DNA of 64,000 bases from NCBI GenBank assembly GCA_016708725.1, contig JADJFE010000030.1, positions 248,001 to 312,000 of the forward strand, written 5' to 3'. Below the pieces are notes generated by a model, which saw nothing but the letters and a program-made list of their open reading frames with translations, had not been told where the DNA came from and did no database searches. Positions 36,180 through 45,226 of this stretch are shown here, piece after piece (positions within the stretch are counted from its first letter, which is position 1; each line of letters begins with the position of its first letter). The stretch comes from Candidatus Aalborgicola bjergmarkensis. Its GTDB lineage: Bacteria > Pseudomonadota > Gammaproteobacteria > Burkholderiales > Burkholderiaceae_C. The translations under genes and the position numbers were made by a program.

Positions 36180-37898
36180 ATGGCCATGCTGCGTATTGCC
36201 TCTGCCCAGATCAACCCCACCATCGGCGACATGCACGCCAATGTCGCGCTGATGCTGCACTGCGCGCGCCAGGCACGCGACGCGCACGCCCAGCTTGTGG
36301 TGTTTCCCGAAATGAGCCTCACGGGCTACTACCCTGGGGATTTGCTGGAGGATGAGGATTTCCAGCGCCGCATGGAGATGGGGTTGCAGGAGTTGCAACT
36401 GGCCACGCGCGAAACGCCGCATCTGGTCTGGATTGTGGGCGCACCCATGCGCCGCCAGGGGCCGGGTAAACCATTTCACAATGCGCTGCTGGCCTTGCAG
36501 GACGGTGCGATTGTGCTACAGTATTTCAAGCAGCTGCTGCCAACCTACGGCGTGTTTGACGAGCGGCGCCATTTCGAGCCAGGCCCGGATGTGGCGCGGG
36601 TACTGCGTGTCGGCGATGCCCAGGTCGGCTTCATGATTTGCGAAGACGGCTGGAACGATGCCGGTCTGGACTATGCCATCAACCCGTTTACACGCCTGGC
36701 CGATGCAGCACCCGACCTGGTGGTGACCATCAATGCCAGCCCCAGCAACGTGGGCAAGCGTGAACAACGCCACGCGCTGTTTGGCGCGGCCTGCGCGCGC
36801 CATCGGCTGGCGCTGGTCTACGTGAACCAGATCGGCGGACACGACCAACTGGTCTATGACGGCGCCTCCTTTGCCGTAGATACCCGTGGTACGGTCATAA
36901 GCGAGGCCAAGCGCTTCGTGCCCGACCTGAGCCTGCTGGATTTTGATACCCTGACACGCACGTTCGCACGCACCGACGGTACCCCCTGTACCCATCCGGT
37001 AGACCCGCAGGGCTTGCCGGTAATGGAGTTCTATCGCCAGCAAATCGTGCTGGGACTGCGTGACTATGCCCGGCGCTGCGGTTTTGGCAAGGCGGTCGTG
37101 GGCTCTTCCGGCGGCATAGACTCGGCATTGACACTGGCTTTGGCCGTCGAAGCGCTGGGGGCTGGCAACGTGGTCGGCATCACCATGCCCTCGCGCTTTT
37201 CCAGCACCGGCAGTGTCAGTGACTCGGTGCAACTGTGCCGCAACCTGGGGATCACGCTGCTGGAACACCCCATTGCCGCGCAGGTCAGCGCTTTTGAAGC
37301 CTCTTTTGCGGCCACGTTCGGGCAAAAGCTTGCGGGAATTGCGCTGGAGAATCTGCAAGCGCGCGTGCGCGGCACCATTTTGATGGAATACTCCAACACC
37401 TTCGGCCATTTACTTCTGACCACCGGCAACAAATCCGAAGTGTCGGTCGGCTATGCCACGCTCTATGGCGATACCAACGGTGGCCTGGGTCTGATTGGCG
37501 ACCTGTATAAAACCGAAGTGTTCGCGCTGTGCCGCCACCTCAACACCGGCGCCGGGTGTGAACTGATCCCGCAGACGATCATCGACAAACCACCCTCCGC
37601 CGAGCTGGCGCCGAACCAGAAAGACACCGACAGCCTGCCACCCTACGAACTACTGGACGAAGTGCTCAAACACCTGATCGAAGGCAATCGCCTGCCACCA
37701 TCCGAGCGTGAGCACGCACGTGCAGTGGTGGCCGAGCTACAGACCAGAGCCCAGGGCAAGGCGCTGCTGGCACGCATACAGCACATGGTTGCGCGCAATG
37801 AATACAAACGCCGCCAGGCACCGCCCGTGTTGCGTCTGCGCGCCCGCGCCTTTGGCAGTGGCCGCCAGGTACCGATTGCCGCCGTGCACTATGCTTGA
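36180..37898 (+). CDS. nadE: Glutamine-dependent NAD+ synthetase
   Basis: Two-domain enzyme of 572 residues. The N-terminal nitrilase-type glutaminase has Glu in VVFPEMSLTGYYPGDLL, a Lys region near FKQLLPTYGVFDE, and Cys in GFMICEDGWN. The C-terminal NAD synthetase has the ATP loop VVGSSGGIDSALTLALAVE and TTGNKSEVSVGYATLYGD. It amidates NaAD to NAD. It follows pncB by 28 nt with GGAG upstream. A second in-frame ATG lies two codons on. Confidence 0.96.
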   Translation: MAMLRIASAQINPTIGDMHANVALMLHCARQARDAHAQLVVFPEMSLTGYYPGDLLEDEDFQRRMEMGLQELQLATRETPHLVWIVGAPMRRQGPGKPFHNALLALQDGAIVLQYFKQLLPTYGVFDERRHFEPGPDVARVLRVGDAQVGFMICEDGWNDAGLDYAINPFTRLADAAPDLVVTINASPSNVGKREQRHALFGAACARHRLALVYVNQIGGHDQLVYDGASFAVDTRGTVISEAKRFVPDLSLLDFDTLTRTFARTDGTPCTHPVDPQGLPVMEFYRQQIVLGLRDYARRCGFGKAVVGSSGGIDSALTLALAVEALGAGNVVGITMPSRFSSTGSVSDSVQLCRNLGITLLEHPIAAQVSAFEASFAATFGQKLAGIALENLQARVRGTILMEYSNTFGHLLLTTGNKSEVSVGYATLYGDTNGGLGLIGDLYKTEVFALCRHLNTGAGCELIPQTIIDKPPSAELAPNQKDTDSLPPYELLDEVLKHLIEGNRLPPSEREHARAVVAELQTRAQGKALLARIQHMVARNEYKRRQAPPVLRLRARAFGSGRQVPIAAVHYA

Positions 37899-37932
37899 GC
37901 CTGTTCGTCCTTCCTCTTCCCGATTGCCAGCC

Positions 37933-38979
37933 ATGAACCAACACACACACACCGCAGCCGCCACCTCCAGTACCGCCATCATCATCGGACGCTGGCAAAT
38001 CTGGCACAAAGGCCATGAAACCCTGCTCACTGCTGCGCTGAACGTTGCCGCGCAAGTCATCGTGGTGATTGGCTCGGCATTCAAGGCGCGCAACATGCAC
38101 AACCCGTTCAACGCCGAAGAGCGGCAAGTCATGATCCTGGCGGGCTTGAGCGCACAAGAGCGCCAGCGCGTGCGTTTCCTGCCGGTACGCGATTACTACG
38201 ACGACCTGCGCTGGAACGCTGCCGTACGCGCCGGAATTGATGCGTTGACGCAAAGCCGTGATGGCCCCATCACCCTGGTCGGTTTCAAAAAAGACCACAC
38301 CAGTTACTACCTGGACCATTTTCCACAATGGCAACGCCACGATGTAGCGCAGGAATTTGACATTGACGCCACCGCCTTGCGCAACGTATTTTTTGACGGA
38401 ACCGCCCCCGATGCACGTCTGGCGGTGCTGCAACCCTACGTCAACCCGGCGGTCCTGGATTATTTGCAAGCCTGGTCACACCTGGGTGCCTACGCCGAGC
38501 GTGTGCGCGAGCACCAGACGGTCATTGCCTACCGCAAACGTTGGACTGCCGACTGCTATCTGACGGCAGATGCCTTATTGCAAGCCAATGGCCATGTATT
38601 GTTGGTCCGCCGGGGTGGCGAAGTCGGTTACGGGCAATGGGCTGTGCCGGGCGGTTTCGTCGACAAGAATGAGCGTTTTTACAGCGCTGCCGTGCGGGAG
38701 CTGGAAGAGGAAACCGGATTCAGAGCCTTCGATTCGACCATGCGCCAGGCGCTAAAAAATAGCGCTGTTTTCGACCATCCGCAACGCAGCCCGCGTGCGC
38801 GCATCGTGACGCAAGCCTTTCATTTTGACCTTGGCGCCGTGCGCCTGCCCGAAGTCAAGGGTGCTGACGACGCACTCGAAGCCCGCTGGATACCCGTTGC
38901 CGATCTGGCGCACATGGAAGACCAGTTGTTCGAAGACCACGCAGCCATCCTGGACCGATTTGTTGGTGTCTACCGCTGA
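37933..38979 (+). CDS. Bifunctional nicotinamide-nucleotide adenylyltransferase / Nudix hydrolase (NadM-Nudix)
   Basis: 348 residues from the ATG at 37933. The N-terminal nucleotidyltransferase domain has IIIGRWQIWHKGHETLL (HxGH) and DIDATALRNVFFDG (in place of ISxTxxR); the C-terminal Nudix domain has WAVPGGFVDKNERFYSAAV then RELEEETGF. The protein type is known from the NMN adenylyltransferase/ADP-ribose pyrophosphatase fusion of cyanobacteria and proteobacteria. An ATG at 37891, overlapping the nadE stop, is an alternative start giving 14 more residues. Last gene of the NAD operon. Confidence 0.92.
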   Translation: MNQHTHTAAATSSTAIIIGRWQIWHKGHETLLTAALNVAAQVIVVIGSAFKARNMHNPFNAEERQVMILAGLSAQERQRVRFLPVRDYYDDLRWNAAVRAGIDALTQSRDGPITLVGFKKDHTSYYLDHFPQWQRHDVAQEFDIDATALRNVFFDGTAPDARLAVLQPYVNPAVLDYLQAWSHLGAYAERVREHQTVIAYRKRWTADCYLTADALLQANGHVLLVRRGGEVGYGQWAVPGGFVDKNERFYSAAVRELEEETGFRAFDSTMRQALKNSAVFDHPQRSPRARIVTQAFHFDLGAVRLPEVKGADDALEARWIPVADLAHMEDQLFEDHAAILDRFVGVYR

Positions 38980-38990
38980 TGCAAATGTCT

Positions 38991-39986
38991 TCACATGTGC
39001 AGCGAAACCAGGATGGGCAGATGGTCCGAACCGATAGGGGAGCCTACGGCACACTCTGCCACGTGCCAGTGGGAGCTGGCCAGAACATGGTCAATCGGGA
39101 TACCGAGGAGTCCACCCAACGTGGCCGGCCATGTGGGTGCCATGCCGCAGGTACGTTGCAAGCCCAGGGCATCACCGGCACCGGCAAAAGCGCTCGACCA
39201 TACGCTGGCGTTCAAATCTCCTGCCAGGATGGCGGGCTGGCCGGTGTGCTGCAAATACCGTGTTTCGCGCTGCAACATGGCGTTTCGGGTCGCAAAATCT
39301 TCCCTTGAAATCGGCGGCATGGGGTGGGCTGCGCTCAGGTGCAAAGTGGTACCGTGTACCTGCACCACCGCGCGCAGCAGCGGGGTGTTGCCCGGCAAGT
39401 CCAGCAACTGCGCCGACTGCAAGGGGTAGCGTGACAGTATGCCCAGTCCAAAGGGGTCATCGCGTGGGTAGGTGATGCGGTGCGGATAACCCGGTATGGC
39501 CTTCAAGCCTTGGGCAAATACGGGGGATAGTTCAATCAGCACTACGACATCGGGTTGTGCCAAGGCCAGCCATTGTGCCAAGGGACGTGGGTCGGTGTTA
39601 TCCAGATGCAAGTTGGCGCTGGCGATGCGCAACGCTGGCGCTTGCGGGTTGGTGCCGGTACTTGCGGGCGTGGCGGGTGCCGCTGTCAGAAAGGGCAGGG
39701 CGGCACATGGCAGAGCGGTCAGCCAACGCCGGTCGTGACATGCTGCAAAACCGGCGCACAGCAATAAGCCGACGGCATAGACCACCTGCCAGTGGCTGAT
39801 GAGATCGAGCAGCCACGTCAGCAGGTTCGCATCCAGGGAGACATTGCGCACCAGTAATGGCACGGCAAGCCCGAGCAGGCACAGCACCGCCAGAATCCGC
39901 GCCCGTCGGTACAGATACAGGCCCAGGCCCCGCCCTACACGCGATTCAATGCGCCACACGTCCGCTGCCGTCGTAGCACAGTTCAT
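38991..39986 (-). CDS. Endonuclease/exonuclease/phosphatase (EEP) family protein, membrane-anchored
   Basis: 331 residues. Two or three membrane spans lie near residues 30-48 and 62-82, then the EEP fold begins with LRIASANLHLDN; VVVLIELSP, AILAGDLNASVWS, IDHVLASSHW and GSDHLPILVSL give the metal-binding Asn, Glu, Asp/Asn, Asp and His residues. The substrate is not evident. The first ATG (39986) makes a 41-nt overlap with smg; a GTG at 39959 would shorten this. It converges on the NAD operon with an 11-nt gap. Confidence 0.85.
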   Translation of the reverse strand: MNCATTAADVWRIESRVGRGLGLYLYRRARILAVLCLLGLAVPLLVRNVSLDANLLTWLLDLISHWQVVYAVGLLLCAGFAACHDRRWLTALPCAALPFLTAAPATPASTGTNPQAPALRIASANLHLDNTDPRPLAQWLALAQPDVVVLIELSPVFAQGLKAIPGYPHRITYPRDDPFGLGILSRYPLQSAQLLDLPGNTPLLRAVVQVHGTTLHLSAAHPMPPISREDFATRNAMLQRETRYLQHTGQPAILAGDLNASVWSSAFAGAGDALGLQRTCGMAPTWPATLGGLLGIPIDHVLASSHWHVAECAVGSPIGSDHLPILVSLHM

Positions 39987-40443
39987 CCAGCACTAGGGGC
40001 TCGGGCTGTTGCCCAAAGCTCCAGTACACCATCAAAACGATGAGTTTGAGGGCGTTCAAGGATACCGGAGCGCCGGGCGCGGCCAGTGCGCGTTCGATAA
40101 CCACTTCGCGCATGGATGCAGAAAGTGCGCCGCTGGATTCCAGAAAGTGAATGAACCCAAGACAGCGCCGACCCAGATGGTTGCGCTCAAAAACCGGATA
40201 AATGCGCACGCTGCTGGTCTGGGGTTCGCACAGCCAGGGTTGCGGTGGTTTGTGTTGCGTGGTGCCAGCAAACCCGATGGAGCCGCGTGCGGCGGCATGC
40301 AAACCGGTTAGCCAGGTGAGCGCATCGTCAATTTCGTCGGCTTCAAACCCGACGGCGTTGAGTTTGCGCTCCAGGTGCGCTGGCTCAGGCCAGCTGTCAC
40401 CTGCGTCATAGTTTTCGTAGACAAAGGCAAGGACTTCAAACAT
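39946..40443 (-). CDS. smg: Smg family protein (DUF494)
   Basis: 165 residues starting MFEVLAFVYENYDAGDSWPE, the conserved opening of Smg/DUF494, with FEADEIDDALTWLTGL and IRIYPVFERNHLGRRCLGFIHFLE-type segments (RIYPVFERNHLGRRCLGF). The function is not known. It follows dprA, as in many beta- and gammaproteobacteria (dprA-smg-topA); here an EEP gene follows instead of topA. Confidence 0.92.
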   Translation of the reverse strand: MFEVLAFVYENYDAGDSWPEPAHLERKLNAVGFEADEIDDALTWLTGLHAAARGSIGFAGTTQHKPPQPWLCEPQTSSVRIYPVFERNHLGRRCLGFIHFLESSGALSASMREVVIERALAAPGAPVSLNALKLIVLMVYWSFGQQPEPLVLDELCYDGSGRVAH

Positions 40444-40510
40444 GCCGCCAATATAGCGCGCAAAACCGCCCGCAGACCTTAAACGCCGGACTTTGCCCCT
40501 TATTTCGCGT

Positions 40511-41716
40511 CTATGCCAGGGCCATGCGCTGAAACAGGCCGCCTGGCAGCCGGGTGATGTGTCCCAGAAGTTCCAGTTCCATCAGACGGGCTTGCAAGGT
40601 TGCAGTGTCCAAGCCGGTGCGCGCTTGCAGCGCATCGAGTCCCATGGGAGCAAAGCCCAGGGTATTCAGGAGTTCGTTATCAGGTGCAATATTAGGCCCA
40701 GTTGTGCTATCAAGCACCGTGGGTAGAGCGGGAACAGCTATGGTATTTGTAGTGTTTGCAGTCATGGTGCGCGTGCGGCCATCAACCTGCCATTCTTCCA
40801 GCACGTCTTGTGCCGATTCCACCAGCCTGGCGCCTTGCTTGATCAGCGCGTGGCAACCACGGGACTGGGCCGAATGGATAGGGCCGGGGATGGCAAATAC
40901 GTCCTTGCCCTGCTCTGCGGCCAGCCGGGCGGTGATGAGCGAGCCGGAGCGCAGGGCGGCTTCGACGACCAGGGTGCCACGTGCTAGCCCTGCGATGATG
41001 CGGTTGCGTTTGGGAAAATTGGTCGCCAGCGGAGGCGTTCCCAAGGGGTATTCGCCCAGCAAGATGCCACGCTGTGCGATGCGGCGTGCCAGGTCCAGAT
41101 GTTGGCGGGGGTAGACGCTATCCACCCCGGTGCCCACGACCGCAATTGTGGCCAGTTGCCCTTGGGGTGCGCCATCGAGTGCACCTTCGTGTGCTGCGCC
41201 GTCAATACCCAGGGCCAGACCCGAGACGATGGTCAGCCCGGACTGCGCCAGTTCCTGGGAGATTTGCCGTGCAGTCGCCAATCCCTGTGTACTGGGGGTG
41301 CGGCTGCCAACGATGGCCAGCGTCCGCGACAGGCAGGTGGCAAACGCATGGGCATTGTCGCGCCAGAATTCCGGCGCGCCCGTGGCGTATAGCAGCAAGG
41401 GCGGGTCCTCGGTTTGCAGCAAGGCTTGCGGGTAGGCCGCATCGCCCAGTGTGATGACCCGCCGCTGTTCAGGGGCCGTTTGCAACCATTCCCTGGTGAT
41501 TTTGAGCTGTGCTTGCAGGGTTTCGGGTTCGCGTTGCAAGGCAGCGCTTTGCCGACTGCTGACGACTTGTTCCAGTGTACTGGCGGACGCGGAGAAAATC
41601 TGCTCCGGCAGACCAAAGGCGGTCAACAAGCGCCTGGCCGAGATGTCGCCGACTCCCGGTGTCAGTTGCAGGCGCAACCAGCCAGCGAGTTCTTCGTGCT
41701 CCAAGCCAATACCCAA
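40511..41716 (-). CDS. dprA: DNA-processing protein DprA
   Basis: Loads RecA on single-stranded DNA taken up during natural transformation. 401 residues: N-terminal SAM-like part, Rossmann-fold domain with AIVGSRTPSTQGLATARQIS, VSGLALGIDGAAHEGAL, FPKRNRIIAGLARGTLVVEA and DVFAIPGPIHSAQSRGCHALI, then a winged-helix C-terminus (LDALQARTGLDTATLQARLM). The linker between the last two (about residues 322-336) is encoded by DNA that looks like the short AGCTA repeat. Confidence 0.95.
   Translation of the reverse strand: MGIGLEHEELAGWLRLQLTPGVGDISARRLLTAFGLPEQIFSASASTLEQVVSSRQSAALQREPETLQAQLKITREWLQTAPEQRRVITLGDAAYPQALLQTEDPPLLLYATGAPEFWRDNAHAFATCLSRTLAIVGSRTPSTQGLATARQISQELAQSGLTIVSGLALGIDGAAHEGALDGAPQGQLATIAVVGTGVDSVYPRQHLDLARRIAQRGILLGEYPLGTPPLATNFPKRNRIIAGLARGTLVVEAALRSGSLITARLAAEQGKDVFAIPGPIHSAQSRGCHALIKQGARLVESAQDVLEEWQVDGRTRTMTANTTNTIAVPALPTVLDSTTGPNIAPDNELLNTLGFAPMGLDALQARTGLDTATLQARLMELELLGHITRLPGGLFQRMALA
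40711..40752. repeat. AGCTA-type repeat sequence inside dprA
   Basis: CACCGTGGGTAGAGCGGGAA then CAGCTATGGTATTTGTAG on the plus strand, aligning with the CCCGTGGGACGTGCGGGTAC-AGCTACTAATAACGTAG repeat at 60915. It falls in the variable linker of dprA and keeps the frame. Resemblance seen by eye; origin by insertion is inference. Confidence 0.4.
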
Positions 41717-41742
41717 CGCTATTCAACAATGCTTGACAATAC

Positions 41743-42969
41743 TCAACGGGGGTTGGTCAGCCGGTCGCCGACCCGCACGCCGTCGGTGATTTCCAGCACC
41801 AGCGCGTAGGACAAACGCTCAAAGGTGCGAAACACCATCAAGAGGCCGTTGCGTTCATCGGGCAGTTTGATCATCTGGCGCGCGTCATCCGTTTTGTCGG
41901 GCAGGCGCGCACCGTCCTTGAGGACGGCTAGCACCATGCCCAACTCCAAGCCGTCTTTGCTACCCCGGTTGATGACCACAGCCTGGTTCTGGCCCGCATT
42001 GGCCATGGATGCGCTGCCATAGATTGACACAACGCGCCCATCCACCCTGGCAAGGGGCGCGCGGGGGGTGTAAACGCGCAAGACACGTTCGGGCTCGGGC
42101 AGAAGACGGTCACCGACGCGCATTTCTTCTTTGGCATGAACGATGTCGATGGTGGCAGGTACCAAGGTGGTGCTCTTGCTGCCATCACGCTCTTCCACGT
42201 CGGCCATGGATTCACTGCGCACCAGAAGAGCTTTGCCTACATATTGGGCCTCATAGCCCAGAACCTCGTTGGTGATCGGGTCTTTCAGCGGCGTGGCGTT
42301 GCGGAAAATGCGGAAAGTTTTTTCGCGCGCCTGGTCGTCCAGCAGCGGTGCGTCGTGGGGGCCGCGTGCATAGGCGCGGTCACCTTGCGTGAGCATGACG
42401 CGTCCCTCCTGGGCAGCCACAATACGCGGTGCCTGGCGCAACCCGTCCTCGTCCACAATCAGCGGCTCCGCCAGGAATGGCTCAATCAGACTGGGGCGCA
42501 GCGTGGGTAAGCCGGTGCTTTCGGTCAATACTGCATAACGTGTGCGCGGCGACACGTGAACGTCCAGTGGCTCACCGGACCCGACAGGGCGCCCCAGCCG
42601 CAAACTGGCCATGCCGTCCTTGCGTTCCAGCAACAAGATTTGTCCGGGATATATGCGGTGCGGATTCCTGATTTCCTCGCGGTTCATTCCCCACAGTTCG
42701 GGCCAGTGCCAGGGGCTTTTGAGGAACAAGGCGGAAATGGCCCACAGCGTGTCGCCGGGCTGGACAACGTGCTTGTCGGGTGCCTTGGCGGCCAATTCGC
42801 TCAAGGGAACGCCTTTTTTCGCAACTTCGTCGGCGACCTGTACCTGGGCAGCAGGGACTGGTGGAGATTGGTATTGGTCTTGGTATTGCGCCCAGGCGGG
42901 TAGCGCCACTAGCGCCATCAACGCGCCAACCAGGGGAGTCAGGGTGGATTTTGCCATCAGGTGTGTCAT
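41743..42969 (-). CDS. LysM-domain peptidoglycan-binding protein
   Basis: 408 residues from the ATG at 42969 (MTHLMAKSTLTPLVGALMAL...WAQ), which gives a signal peptide; ATGs at 42957 and 42972 are equally placed, and one at 43059 is less likely. The LysM domain near residues 57-105 reads HVVQPGDTLWAISALFLKSP then WHWPELWGMNREEIRNPHRI. The rest has no catalytic motif I recognise. Position between dprA and def is typical of betaproteobacteria. Exported; probably associated with the cell wall. Confidence 0.88.
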   Translation of the reverse strand: MTHLMAKSTLTPLVGALMALVALPAWAQYQDQYQSPPVPAAQVQVADEVAKKGVPLSELAAKAPDKHVVQPGDTLWAISALFLKSPWHWPELWGMNREEIRNPHRIYPGQILLLERKDGMASLRLGRPVGSGEPLDVHVSPRTRYAVLTESTGLPTLRPSLIEPFLAEPLIVDEDGLRQAPRIVAAQEGRVMLTQGDRAYARGPHDAPLLDDQAREKTFRIFRNATPLKDPITNEVLGYEAQYVGKALLVRSESMADVEERDGSKSTTLVPATIDIVHAKEEMRVGDRLLPEPERVLRVYTPRAPLARVDGRVVSIYGSASMANAGQNQAVVINRGSKDGLELGMVLAVLKDGARLPDKTDDARQMIKLPDERNGLLMVFRTFERLSYALVLEITDGVRVGDRLTNPR

Positions 42970-43145
42970 CATAGCGTGTGCTGCCGTGCGTGGATTTTGG
43001 AAAAACATGTACGCGCGATTGTCGGCCCAAGCCCCTGATCGGGCAATGTTTTCAACCATTCGCGCATGTGCTGCCCTGCAAAAGTGGCGAAAATAGCGAC
43101 ATTCCCTGAATATTTCCCGAAATTTGTCCCTTCCTCTGCCCGACC

Positions 43146-43652
43146 ATGGCCTTGCTTCCCATTCTTCAGTATCCCCACCCCCGATTGCATATCGTGGCCA
43201 AACCAGTCCTTGCGGTTGATGCGCGCATCCAGGCGCTGGTTGCCGACATGATTGCCACCATGTATGCCGCCAAAGGCATTGGCCTGGCTGCCACCCAGGT
43301 CGATGTGCACGAGCGTGTCGTCGTGATGGACGTTTCCGACGAGCGCGACAACCCCCTGGTGCTCATCAACCCCGAATTGGTCTGGACGAGTGCCGAGACC
43401 CATCTCAAGGAAGAAGGGTGCCTTTCGGTTCCGGGAATCTACGACTGCGTGGAGCGTTGCGATGCGGTGCATGTGCGGGCATTGAACCTGCAAGGCCAGA
43501 CCCACACCATCGAGGCCGATGGCTTGCTTGCAGTGTGTATCCAGCACGAAATGGACCATTTGCTGGGTCGGGTGTTTGTGGAATACCTCTCGCCGCTCAA
43601 ACGCAACCGCATCAAGAAAAAAATGCTCAAGGCGCAGAAAGAAGAGGCCTGA
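43146..43652 (+). CDS. def: Peptide deformylase
   Basis: Removes the formyl group from new N-terminal methionines. 168 residues with all three motifs: GIGLAATQV, EGCLSVP (metal Cys) and QHEMDHLLG (metal His pair and catalytic Glu). It runs opposite to the LysM gene and is followed after 1 nt by fmt, the enzyme that adds the formyl group. Confidence 0.98.
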   Translation: MALLPILQYPHPRLHIVAKPVLAVDARIQALVADMIATMYAAKGIGLAATQVDVHERVVVMDVSDERDNPLVLINPELVWTSAETHLKEEGCLSVPGIYDCVERCDAVHVRALNLQGQTHTIEADGLLAVCIQHEMDHLLGRVFVEYLSPLKRNRIKKKMLKAQKEEA

Positions 43653-43653
43653 A

Positions 43654-44628
43654 GTGCGGGTCATTTTTGCCGGAACCCCCGAATTTGCCCGTACTGCGTT
43701 GCAGCGCCTGCACGCCAGCGGCCACACCATCGCCCTGGTGCTGACCCAGCCGGATCGTCCTGCCGGGCGTGGCATGAAACTGCAAGCGTCCGCAGTCAAA
43801 CAGTTTGCCCTGGAACATGGTATCCCCGTAGCCCAGCCACGCAGCCTGAAAATGGATGGCAAATACCCCGACGATGCGGCGCAGGCGTACGCGGCCATTG
43901 CAGCAGCCGATGCCGATGTGATGGTGGTCGCCGCCTACGGGCTGATCCTGCCGCAATGGGTGCTGGATGCCATGCAGGAGGGTGGCAAATTCGGCTGCCT
44001 TAATATCCACGCATCCCTCTTGCCGCGTTGGCGCGGTGCGGCGCCCATTCACCGTGCCATTGAAGCGGGCGATGCGCACACCGGCGTGACCATCATGCAA
44101 ATGGACGCCGGGCTGGATACCGGCGCCATGCTGTTCATGCACAGCGTACCCATAGAGCCGGGCGACACCACCGCTTCCTTGCACGACCGCCTAGCCGATC
44201 TGGGTGGCAAACTCATTGTGCTGGCGCTGGAACAGGCGCGCGCCGGGCGGCTGAAACCCATTGACCAACCTTCGGAGGGCGTGACCTATGCCCACAAGGT
44301 CGAAAAACACGAGTCCGCCATCAACTGGAGCCTGCCAGCCGACGTGATTGCACGCCGCATACGGGCCTTCAACCCGTTTCCAGGAGCCAGTACCAGCTTG
44401 CAAGGCGAGGTATTGCGGGTGTGGGCCGCGCAGGCCGTGGTGCAGGACACGGAACTTTCCGGGGTTGATTTTGGCACGATTATGGCTGCAGGCCCCGAGG
44501 GAATAGCGGTAGCAGCTATGGATTCAGTAGTAGTTCTGACGCAGTTGCAGCGAGCTGGCGGCAAGCGTCTGGCGGTGTCCGACTTTTTGCGGGGTTTTCC
44601 CATCAAGCCGGGCATGCGCTTTGTTTGA
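43654..44628 (+). CDS. fmt: Methionyl-tRNA formyltransferase
   Basis: Formylates initiator Met-tRNA. 324 residues from the GTG at 43654 (MRVIFAGTPEFARTAL), the only start matching the family N-terminus. It has VLTQPDRPAGRGMKL, NIHASLLPRWRGAAPIHRA (SLLPxxRG, with the His/Asn catalytic residues), and GVTIMQMDAGLDTGAML. Near residues 278-293 the coding DNA resembles the AGCTA repeat, although the protein alignment length is normal there. Confidence 0.96.
   Translation: MRVIFAGTPEFARTALQRLHASGHTIALVLTQPDRPAGRGMKLQASAVKQFALEHGIPVAQPRSLKMDGKYPDDAAQAYAAIAAADADVMVVAAYGLILPQWVLDAMQEGGKFGCLNIHASLLPRWRGAAPIHRAIEAGDAHTGVTIMQMDAGLDTGAMLFMHSVPIEPGDTTASLHDRLADLGGKLIVLALEQARAGRLKPIDQPSEGVTYAHKVEKHESAINWSLPADVIARRIRAFNPFPGASTSLQGEVLRVWAAQAVVQDTELSGVDFGTIMAAGPEGIAVAAMDSVVVLTQLQRAGGKRLAVSDFLRGFPIKPGMRFV
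44485..44532. repeat. AGCTA-type repeat-like sequence inside fmt
   Basis: GCTGCAGGCCCCGAGGGAAT then AGCGGTAGCAGCTATGGATT-CAGTAG, resembling the TGCAGCCCCCGTGGGACGTG-CGGGTACAGCTACTAATAACGTAG repeat at 60911. The frame is open through it (MAAGPEGIAVAAMDSVV). Chance resemblance is possible. Confidence 0.3.
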
Positions 44629-44647
44629 TTAGTGCTACCATTTCCCT

Positions 44648-44869
44648 ATGATTGATTGGTCTTCTTGTCCCGATGTTGAGCGTGACCCTGAGCGCTTGAG
44701 TGGGGCCTGGGTCTTTCGTGGTACGCGAGTTCCTGTTGCTGCGCTCTTTGAAAACCTTGAGGAAGATGCCTCTGTTCACCAGTTCATCGAATGGTTCCCA
44801 GGTGTTTCCTTGTCGCAGGCACGCCATGTCCTGGAACATGCGGCCAGGTCCACTCTGCTGGCCGCATAA
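44648..44869 (+). CDS. DUF433 antitoxin-like protein (pair 1)
   Basis: 73 residues. DUF433 pattern: DPERLSGAWVFRGTRVPVAALFENLEEDASVHQFIEWFPGVS (in parts: GAWVFRGTRVPVAALF, HQFIEWFPGVSLSQ), then an HTH-like helical end. DUF433 proteins are the DNA-binding partners of PIN-like DUF5615 toxins. The next gene starts in the following codon after TAA. It lies between fmt and glcB. Confidence 0.88.
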   Translation: MIDWSSCPDVERDPERLSGAWVFRGTRVPVAALFENLEEDASVHQFIEWFPGVSLSQARHVLEHAARSTLLAA

Positions 44870-45190
44870 GTGCGCATCTTGTTCGACCAGGGAACGCCTG
44901 TTCCGTTGCGGCAAGCACTTACAGGCCACAGCGTCTCCACCGCTTATGAACTTGGTTGGGCTACCTTGAAGAACGGCGAGTTGTTGCGTTCTGCCGAAGA
45001 GCAAGGATTCGAGGTACTTGTCACCACTGACACCAATCTCCGGTACCAACAAAACCTCGCAGCCCGACAAATCGCCGTGGTCGTTCTCGCTACGACGAGT
45101 TGGCCCCGTATCCGGTTGGTCGTAGAGCATGTCGCATCTGCTGTAAATTCAGCGTCCATCGGCAGCTACGTTGAGATTTCCATCCCATAA
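44870..45190 (+). CDS. DUF5615 PIN-like toxin (pair 1)
   Basis: 106 residues with a GTG start directly behind the DUF433 stop (TAA-GTG). MRILFDQGTPVPLRQALTGH holds the first Asp, and VLVTTDTNLRYQQNL the second acidic site, both as in DUF5615 (Mut7-C/PIN-like) proteins. Presumed RNase toxin of a type II system. Paralogous in type to the pair at 52701-53223. Confidence 0.87.
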   Translation: MRILFDQGTPVPLRQALTGHSVSTAYELGWATLKNGELLRSAEEQGFEVLVTTDTNLRYQQNLAARQIAVVVLATTSWPRIRLVVEHVASAVNSASIGSYVEISIP

Positions 45191-45226
45191 ATTTTTTAAA
45201 ATCACACCCTTTAGGAAAGGTTTTTT

